A DNA stretch of 64,000 nt from Serinus canaria (lineage: Eukaryota > Chordata > Aves > Passeriformes > Fringillidae): the NCBI RefSeq assembly GCF_022539315.1, contig NC_066329.1, positions 3,509,072-3,573,071 on the forward strand. The letters run 5' to 3'. The translations under genes and the position numbers were made by a program. The notes under the pieces were generated by a model that ran no database searches, was not told where the DNA came from, and worked only from the letters and a program-made list of their open reading frames with translations. Every line of letters starts with the position of its first letter. Position 1 is the first letter of the stretch. Shown in pieces: positions 57,637-64,000 of the stretch.

Positions 57637-60600
57637 CTGTGAAGAATTAAAATAATACTGTCATTCTTATTATGGAACAGGAACATCACACAGAAATGAT
57701 AAATTGTTTCCCTGGCTTAAGTGGCTTCTACAGATCCACAACACTTACTATCAATTTACTGAACACCAGGTAGTTTAACAAAAACTTTACTGCAGATGAA
57801 CTAAAGGAGATTCCATCACACCTGAAACACAATTATAAACATGCCCTAATGATTGTAAAATTGCTGTTGCAACAGCAGATCCTAGGACAGCAGATCCTAG
57901 GACTGCAATGTGCAGCAGTTTGCCTTTCCAACAAGGATCACTTTGATACATGTCCAGAAAAACCACAAGTGGAGCAGACACTCCACTGAAACTCCCAGGC
58001 CCTCCCATCCAACTCTCTCCATCATCCAGTGCAGTCTCCAGACAGAAGCCAAAGCTAAACATCAGAACTGAGCATTAAAAATAAGTTTCACCAGGTTTAA
58101 GTTCACCTCAATTTGTTTTACATTCCCTAATTTGAAATTTCAGCTAACAGTTACCTTGACATTTTGGTCAAACTGAAGTGGTAGTTCAGCAGCTCAGGTA
58201 TTTCAGTTTAGAAATGTATAACCTGAACTTCCTTAAGATAAAGCTTAATTTAGGTTCCAGTAGAGACATGGCCAACACAATTGTCAAAAGCCATCTTTGT
58301 CCTAACAGAATTCTTTGCTAGTTGGAGATCTCAGCTCCTACTAAGAGGCTGCTTTAAGCTGACAGAAGCCCTAGTCAAGCTGTTCAGAAACCACAACCTA
58401 ACAATTTTCAGAACTGTTCTCTGGCCAATTTTTGGTCCCCAAAATTGCTGCTTTGACTTCTCCCAGAGGAAGAAGGGGAAACACTCAATTTTTTCACTTC
58501 AGAAAGCTTTCCTGCCCTTCCCCCTGCCTTTTACCTGATAAATGATCAGCTGTGGATGGTTTGTCCAGTTTCAGGAGGGCTGCCTCAATAGCTTGGCTGA
58601 AGGAATTCTGGAAGCTGGGCACAGGTATCCGGTCAGAGCTGTCACTTTCTCCATCACTCTCTCCAGGCACAGGGAGTGCCAGAGTGTTCTCATCTGAAAG
58701 AGGGAAGGAGGTGCAGAAGGCTGTATAAAACTTTCACCACACAAATGCCCCTCCACACTCCAGGTCCTTCTTTTGAAGTTACAAGATTTCTCACATTTAT
58801 GTGCAGGGTAAAGAACCTGAAGTTCTACTGCCAAATTTTCTTACCTCTTGTCTTTGGAGCAGGTTTAGGCCACGTTTCTGGTTTTGCCTTTCCAACTCTC
58901 AACATCTATCAAAACAGTTGTAGGATATGATTAAATTCCACATACTTGAACAATGCTGCAGACCCCCCTAAGTGGCAAGAAAATCTAGAAACCCCTTCAA
59001 GCACTCAAACCTTACAACATCTCCCTAAGATTTATCCCAGATTGTTTTTGTAGGGGAAGCAATTACAGTCTCAGCCTAATCCCCAACTAAGACACAGGTA
59101 ATTCTGACAAGATTCACTCTGCTCCATGGTTTACCTGGGCAAAGGAAGGGAAGGGAGACTCTTCTTCCAAGCTTCCACAGAGCAATGGGCTGACCTGGCT
59201 GGCAGCAGGTGACAGTGGAGTTGGAATAGACTCTACAGAGAAAGGAACTGGGAATTAAAGCCAGTTAACACTTGGCCAAGGCAGTCATTGTGCTGCTTAT
59301 CAGGATGTAACAGAAATAAAGTTTTATTATCCTATGTAATTACTCATTTTGATCTCATGGGTTCTATCCATCAGTCACACAGTGGGATCTCTCAAATTTC
59401 CTCAGTCTTTTTATTTAAGGAAAATTTAAGTTTGCCCGTGGTTTTCTTTCAGGTTTTTGTTTGCTTGAGGGGTTTTGTTTACTTATTTTGGAGAGCTGGT
59501 GGTGGTGGGGCTTTTTGTTAGGTTTATTTTAGTATAATGTGTTGAGAAGATGGAGATGGATAGAAAGAAAAAATACCAGTAGTGTTTTCCTGGCAAACAC
59601 AATTTTCTTCCCTTTTTGGGTCAACTGTTTCCTTTCTTCTGCCTCATGTAAAAAATGAGGTTAACTACAGTGCAGATCTCATATTGTCAAGGTAGAGGCA
59701 GCAAAAAGCAGACAAAGGAACAGAATGTTTCTTAACCATGTCTGCCTTTTGTTTATTAACTCACAGGCAGCTTAGGAAAGAATTACAGAATCACAGAATG
59801 GTTTGGGTTGGAAAGGATTTGAAGACCATCTCAATCTACCCCCCTGCCATGGGCAGACACACATTTCACTACACCAGGTTGCTCCAAGCCCCATCCAACT
59901 TTGCCTTGAACACTTTCAGGGATGGAGCAGCTGAGCTCCTCAGAAAAGAAGCTGTCTTTGATCAATATTGAGAAAGTTTAGCATGATGACCTGAGCAATA
60001 GATCCTAAAAGAAGGATCAAGAGCTAGATGTGATGTGTTTTTCCAGATGCTCACCTGTCTGAAATACAGGGCTTCTGCCAAGAGGAGACTGACAGAAGCC
60101 GTGATGATCAACGCTGGTAGTTTCTCCAGGGCAGGAGGTAAAAGCAGGGAACTGCTGCAGATTCTCCAGAGCAATATGGACCTCTGGATCTAGAAAGAGA
60201 TTTTAAATTAAAGCACTACACAATGTGGGGGAGGACTGTCAATATGCAAGTCATTTCAGGAGTCTAGGAGGTGCCAACTCATTTCTTTCCACCCTCTATT
60301 TGGAGACCAGTACAAGTCCTGCTGCTGGATGGAAGCGGTTTCTAGGCCTTTTTTTGCTTCCTTCACTTTTCACTTTACATCATGATTACTATAAAAACAG
60401 AGAGCTATGTACACCATGGAGATAACTGTGCCCTTGAATGCCCTCCATCTCTCCCAAAATGCACAAGAATGCAGCAATTGCATAACATCACTTAACATCC
60501 TGACTAAAACAGCTTATGTTTTTCATTACACAGACGTTGTTCCTAATACTTTGTAATCTTGTTCTAAGTAGACACTACAAACTACAGGCCTCAGAATTCA

Positions 60601-63450
60601 TCCTATAGCTCAAGAAATCAGCTCAAATATGACTAAAAATCCACCAGTTATGTGCCATCACCACTTACATTTGCCCTGTTTCTTGTTCTCTTCCATCTCA
60701 ATCCTGCGTTCACGCCGCCGTTCATCGCGAGCTTTCTTCTGCCGCAGGCGTTTCCTCTTCTCAAGGTCATCTAGGAGCAATGCACAATGCTGGATATCAA
60801 AACCCACACCAATACTCTGGCAAGGTCTCCTCCACTCTGAGAAAAGCCTTATAACACATTAGTAACAAAACATGCTTACATTCAACATACGCTCTTGCAA
60901 GCAGTTGGGATTTTTTATTCTGGGGCTGTTCTGTCTAGCAGCCACCAGACAGGTGGTACAAGAGGAGCAAAGCTCTAATGTATGTTCTTTTTGCTACCAT
61001 TAAAGGGATAAGAACAACTACAAACCTGAGAACAACTCTAAAGTCTCCTTAGAGATGACAGGTGGCTTCAGAGCCAGTTCACAAATGCTGAACTCACAGG
61101 TGAGGGGCAAGTGACAGAGGTAGCGATGACGCTGTCTTATATCCTGATAAAGAGAGAGTGATATATCACCACTAGGACTAGAGGCAGCCATGGTGATGAA
61201 CAGAAATAGAATGCACAATAGTCATCAAATCAAATGGAAAAAAATAGCACCAGTGACACAATAGTTACTTTAAAAACTACAAACACATGACGGATGCCCT
61301 GAGTCAGAATCAAATGTTCCAAGATCTCCACCAGCTACATCATAATCAGACCTAGATGCATTACTCCAGCTTGCTTACTGATTTTCACTCACATCACTGA
61401 AATAAAACTCTGCAATACCAGACTTCTAACACAATTATTTTTGTACTGGACCTTCTAGGAAAAAAAATCTATACTGCAGCCTACTTATCAAAAGCAACAT
61501 AAGGCCCAGCACCTTCCACAGATGCCCTTCATAGATCAGCATCTCTACCATACTTATTGTTTCTTACTACTGAAGCGAATCAAGTCTCCTCTACAATGAC
61601 CAACCTGCTAAAATAAGGCCCTTAATTAATAAGAAGATAAAATAACTACCTCTGTCATGGAGTAGCCAGTTATCTCCACTACAGCTGCAGTTATCTTCTC
61701 TGGACTCTTCTCCAAGCTGCCATATTCACGCACAAGGCATCGAACGTTCACGGGGTGAAGGTACATGCACTGCCCATCCTCCGCTGAAAGGCAACACATC
61801 TGTCACATTCATGTTTTCTGAAAAATCCCTCTGCCCAGGATTTTTCTCCTGGGAAGCTGAGAAGCCTCAGAGAAAAACGGAAAACAACAATTATCTCATT
61901 TGCTTCTCCTGTGTTTTGCTGCTTTGGAATGTGTTTGGAGATTGTTTCATTGGATTCTGCTGTGAATTATTTTGACTCATTGGCCAACCAGTACCAAGCT
62001 GTGTCAGGACTCTGGAGAGAGTCACCAGTTTTCATTATTATCTTTTAGCCTTCTGTAAGTATCCTTTCTGTATTTTTTAGAATAGTTTAGTATAGCATTC
62101 TTTAATATAATATAGTACCAAAAATAATAAATGAGCCTTCTGAGAACATGGATTCAGATTTATCATTCCTTCCTGCCACGAGGGCACCCCACAATACAAT
62201 ACACACCACCATCACTCCTTCCTTGCCCGTTCATTTTCAGTACCCTTATCCCCCCCTCAGGACATCCTCCACTAAGAAAATTAAAGCTCCTTTCTGAGTT
62301 CCTGTAGGACTTTTATTTCAGAGGGTTTAGCTGCATCTAATGAACTGACACATTCCTCAAGGAGAGCCCAAAGGAGGCATCTCTGCCCCTATGATTCCAG
62401 GATTTCATTGCACTGACCTTGATAAAAATAGTAAAAAGGAGAGTTGCCAAGATGTCCACTGCTAACTGTATCTTTAGATTCTTGGCAGCTTGTTTCAGCT
62501 GGATTTGGCTCCTCTCCAGTGCTCATAACAGGTTCTCCTACAGTGTCCACCTCAGGTACTTCCTCCTCATCCAGCACTGCCTCTTCTACTTCCACAGGAG
62601 GCGAAAAGGAACTTGCCAGGTCAGAGGAAGGCTCCACAAGCTCCTCATCAAATGCAGAGAGATATTCCACATCACACTACCACAGCAGAGAGGACAGAGT
62701 TAGTACCATACCACCTACTTCAAAGATTATCATCTCTGCAAAATCTTTGGCACGAGCTCCCCACACACTGCAGTGTGAGGTGGCAGAATTAAGTGTTAAT
62801 GGGATGTGCCAGAACAGATTTGTCACCCACCTTTTTCTCTTGGGAAACAGCAGGCTCCACAGCTTTGGAGCTTTCTAGGACCAATTCTTCCACAGCTGCA
62901 CTGATTCCAGCAATGCCATTGTTTTTATCCTGGTCAGCAGACAGTGCTGTCTCTCGCTCCTGGAGATCATCCAAAGGGATCAAGTTTCAATTTGCCCTTT
63001 AAGCCAGGAGACCACCCCTATAGTTATTTTTAGCCTTGTCCTGGCATTCCTTTACTGGAATACCATCCCATATAAACCATTCTGCTGTGTTATCCTGAAC
63101 ACCACCATCAGATACCTGGGGGCCAAAGGCTACAGTCTCCTCCAAGGTGTAAAATGCTACCCCAGCAGCAAACAACAGCAATTTGCTAGAGACCAGAATA
63201 ATCACCCACCACCATCCATGCAGCAGAACAAGGATGCTCAGCACACTCTTAAAAATAAAGCTACTAGAAGGTTCCCAAGAGGTTGTTACCTTCAGCTCCT
63301 GGATAGCTGCCTCAATGAAACAGGCTTCTGGGGTGTGTTTTTCTTCCTCATACTGTTTCAGTAATGCTGCTTTCTCCTCCAGGATCACCAGCTGCAAGAC
63401 CTGCTCCCTGGATGCCAGAAGCAGCTTTGAATACTGACTGTGCTGGTCAT
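57560..63450 (-). CDS. RNF10: RNF10, RING-type E3 ubiquitin ligase (C-terminal portion, 5' end outside window)
   Basis: Eleven minus-strand exons (63450-63290, 62959-62831, 62676-62418, 61783-61650, 61143-61026, 60770-60669, 60189-60055, 59232-59135, 58905-58845, 58693-58535, 57636-57560) give the last 477 or so residues and the stop. Human RNF10 is about 811 aa. RNF10 is known to monoubiquitylate 40S proteins uS3 and uS5 in ribosome quality control and has been described as a synapse-to-nucleus messenger. Diagnostic blocks are [65 protein letters not shown], a basic coiled segment ([19 protein letters not shown]), [29 protein letters not shown] and the basic C-terminus ending FSTSVVHTK. Phases agree at every junction. 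The RING finger precedes these exons and lies beyond 64000. No disabling change is visible. Confidence 0.96.
57874..57903. repeat. Perfect 15-bp tandem duplication
   Basis: AGCAGATCCTAGGAC occurs twice head to tail inside the last RNF10 intron, next to other GCAGCAG/TGCAACAG words. It looks like a replication-slippage duplication. Confidence 0.9.
58535..58693 (-). CDS. RNF10: RNF10 exon
   Basis: The 159-bp exon encodes [20 protein letters not shown], then [20 protein letters not shown] and [12 protein letters not shown]. The SDGESD and [15 protein letters not shown] blocks match human. Entry and exit are phase 1. Confidence 0.95.
58845..58905 (-). CDS. RNF10: RNF10 short exon
   Basis: The 61-bp exon reads [20 protein letters not shown] plus one base. 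It follows acceptor TTTTGATAG directly after the FAQ codons of the previous exon, matching human [11 protein letters not shown]. Confidence 0.94.
59135..59232 (-). CDS. RNF10: RNF10 exon
   Basis: The 98-bp exon encodes [20 protein letters not shown], then [12 protein letters not shown]. Human has LTPLSPTASQGSP and [13 protein letters not shown]. Acceptor CTCTGTAG, donor GTAAAC. Confidence 0.94.
59783..59955 (-). mobile_element. CR1 LINE 3'-end fragment
   Basis: The plus strand reads CAGAATGGTTTGGGTTGGAA, CCCCCCTGCCATGGGCAGAC, CCAGGTTGCTCCAAGCCCCA, TTGCCTTGAACACTTTCAGG. This is the reverse complement of the common bird CR1 tail, so the element is on the minus strand, co-oriented with RNF10 and inside its intron. 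Only about 170 bases remain. Confidence 0.93.
60055..60189 (-). CDS. RNF10: RNF10 exon
   Basis: The 135-bp exon encodes [20 protein letters not shown], then a Ser/Gly/His-rich segment and [11 protein letters not shown]. The start matches human [17 protein letters not shown]; the rest is diverged and probably disordered. Confidence 0.94.
60669..60770 (-). CDS. RNF10: RNF10 basic coiled-segment exon
   Basis: The 102-bp exon encodes [20 protein letters not shown], then [13 protein letters not shown]. The run of Arg/Lys with alternating Glu suggests a charged single helix and possibly a nuclear localisation or RNA/ribosome contact surface; that role is inferred. Confidence 0.96.
61026..61143 (-). 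CDS. RNF10: RNF10 exon
   Basis: The 118-bp exon encodes [20 protein letters not shown], then [19 protein letters not shown], one of the most conserved parts of the C-terminal half. The donor GTTTGT is non-optimal but follows CTCAG. Confidence 0.95.
61650..61783 (-). CDS. RNF10: RNF10 exon
   Basis: The 134-bp exon encodes [20 protein letters not shown], then [20 protein letters not shown] and SMTE, very close to human. The intron before it holds a solo LTR whose left edge is only about 17 bases from the acceptor. Confidence 0.96.
61801..62200 (+). mobile_element. Solo LTR of a songbird-type endogenous retrovirus
   Basis: The segment of about 400 bases starts TGTCACATTCATG and ends near CACCCCACAATACA. 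It contains an internal phrase (TTTTGACTCATTGGCCAACC ... TTCTGTAAGTATCCTTTCTG ... AATAATAAATGAGCCTTCTG) that I recall from a very abundant passerine LTR family. The AATAAA-type signal on the plus strand gives its orientation, antisense to RNF10. No internal viral genes are present, so it is a solo LTR. Clear target-site duplications could not be defined by eye, so the ends are approximate. Confidence 0.7.
62418..62676 (-). CDS. RNF10: RNF10 acidic-region exon
   Basis: The 259-bp exon starts [20 protein letters not shown] and continues through a Glu/Val/Pro-rich acidic stretch to NSPFYYFYQ. Human RNF10 has [11 protein letters not shown] and SSPCYYFYQ at its ends, with a poorly conserved middle. 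Donor GTCAGT, exit phase 1. Confidence 0.94.
62831..62959 (-). CDS. RNF10: RNF10 exon
   Basis: The exon has 43 codons in phase 0: [20 protein letters not shown], then [20 protein letters not shown] and EKK. The donor is GTGGGT. The human protein has a diverged but alignable segment (REEALSG...AALEQLVL) at this position. Confidence 0.88.
63290..63450 (-). CDS. RNF10: RNF10 exon (first one in window)
   Basis: The 161-bp exon begins in phase 1 after acceptor TCTGTGCAG and ends at donor GTAACA. It encodes [20 protein letters not shown], then [20 protein letters not shown] and [13 protein letters not shown], a predicted helical segment just after the RING region. Its human counterpart reads [14 protein letters not shown]. 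Confidence 0.95.
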
Positions 63451-64000
63451 CTGCACAGAAGGAGCACCAAATCATTAGTATCTGCATGTGGAGCCACCAG
63501 TCTGGAGCACTGCCTCTTCTGAAGGTGTGTTACTGCTCACTTTTGGGAGTTAATCCCTCAGGGCAGACAACACTCCGCAAGAGTTTGATACAGACTCCAC
63601 AAATTACCATTGTATCACAAGCTGGTGTCACATAGCTGCTCTGACACCTCCCCCACACAGCAGTTCATCTGCCATTTCACCACTGAGTTGCTACACATCA
63701 GTAGAAAGGAAGCCTAAACTTCCACACTGTAGCAGCATCACCTTTGAGAAGCCTTGAGGGCGTCAAAGCTTCCTGAAACAATGCAGTCTGCAGCTTCTTC
63801 CTGCTGCTGGAAATTTCTGCAAAACTACCCTGGCTTGGCTCAAACTAGTTCATAAACCCATACACATTAAAAAACCCCACAAAACATTATTACAAGGTTT
63901 TTACAAGAAGCACAGCAAAAATAGTAAACTAAAGAATTGCTGTTACTTTATAGCAACCACAGCATCCCATATTAACACAATCCCTATATTCACTGCTCCC
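63451..64000. other. RNF10: RNF10 intron (partial)
   Basis: No known RNF10 exon is recognised here; the RING-domain exons lie to the right of the window. A 75-base splice-flanked, frame-compatible stretch at 63742-63816 is discussed as a finding. Confidence 0.5.

Noticed and set aside
62999..63487. A 162-codon minus-strand frame taken as one coding block
   Set aside because: Only 63290-63450 is RNF10 exon; the rest continues past the GTAACA donor into intron with no homology.
1..64000. tRNA, rRNA, snRNA, CRISPR or a complete retroviral genome
   Set aside because: No tRNA A/B-box pair with cloverleaf flanks, no regularly spaced direct repeats and no retroviral gag/pol/env frames were seen; the only retroviral trace is the solo LTR at 61801-62200.

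Overview
This is a piece of vertebrate nuclear genome, almost certainly from a bird and probably a songbird. The genes are split into short GT-AG exons. The repeats are CR1 LINE 3' ends plus one solo LTR of a kind I recall from passerine genomes, and there are no Alu or B1/B2-like elements. Three known protein-coding genes are present, in the order and relative orientation seen at human 12q24.31 (RNF10, POP5, CABP1). I see no bacterial-style operon, CRISPR array or novel multi-gene system.

Region 1 (1-25440) holds CABP1, the neuronal calcium sensor CaBP1/caldendrin, on the minus strand and reading right to left. Three alternative 5' parts can be resolved. A 201-codon caldendrin first exon lies in a CpG island (24151-24753). 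A 15-codon myristoylation-signal exon starts at 11757. A 59-codon exon specific to the long CaBP1 form lies at 7034-7210. All three join in phase 0 to a shared 31-bp microexon (3441-3471) and then to the EF-hand exons at 2634-2777, 1262-1371 and 708-855. The last few residues and the stop codon lie left of the window. The large introns contain an orphan CpG island (about 18480-18920), a degenerate ACTGC/TATCAC-rich repeat field (about 20160-21440) and a CA-rich degenerate stretch (about 10880-11560).

Region 2 (25441 to about 52440) is a gene desert of about 27 kb. I see only low-complexity tracts, a striking T-tract/A-tract inverted repeat at 29875-29970, and old MIR/L2-like and CR1-like fragments.

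Region 3 (52480-55110) holds POP5, the RNase P/MRP protein subunit, on the plus strand and complete in five exons (166 aa). Its GC-rich promoter region is split by a CR1 fragment, with a good CTCF-like motif on the far side. Two inverted CCAAT boxes lie next to the start codon.

Region 4 (about 55400-64000) holds the 3' two-thirds of RNF10, an E3 ubiquitin ligase, on the minus strand and convergent with POP5. Eleven coding exons give the last 477 or so residues; the RING domain lies beyond the right edge. One RNF10 intron carries an antisense solo LTR and another carries a CR1 tail. The three genes have no known shared pathway and sit together by conserved synteny.
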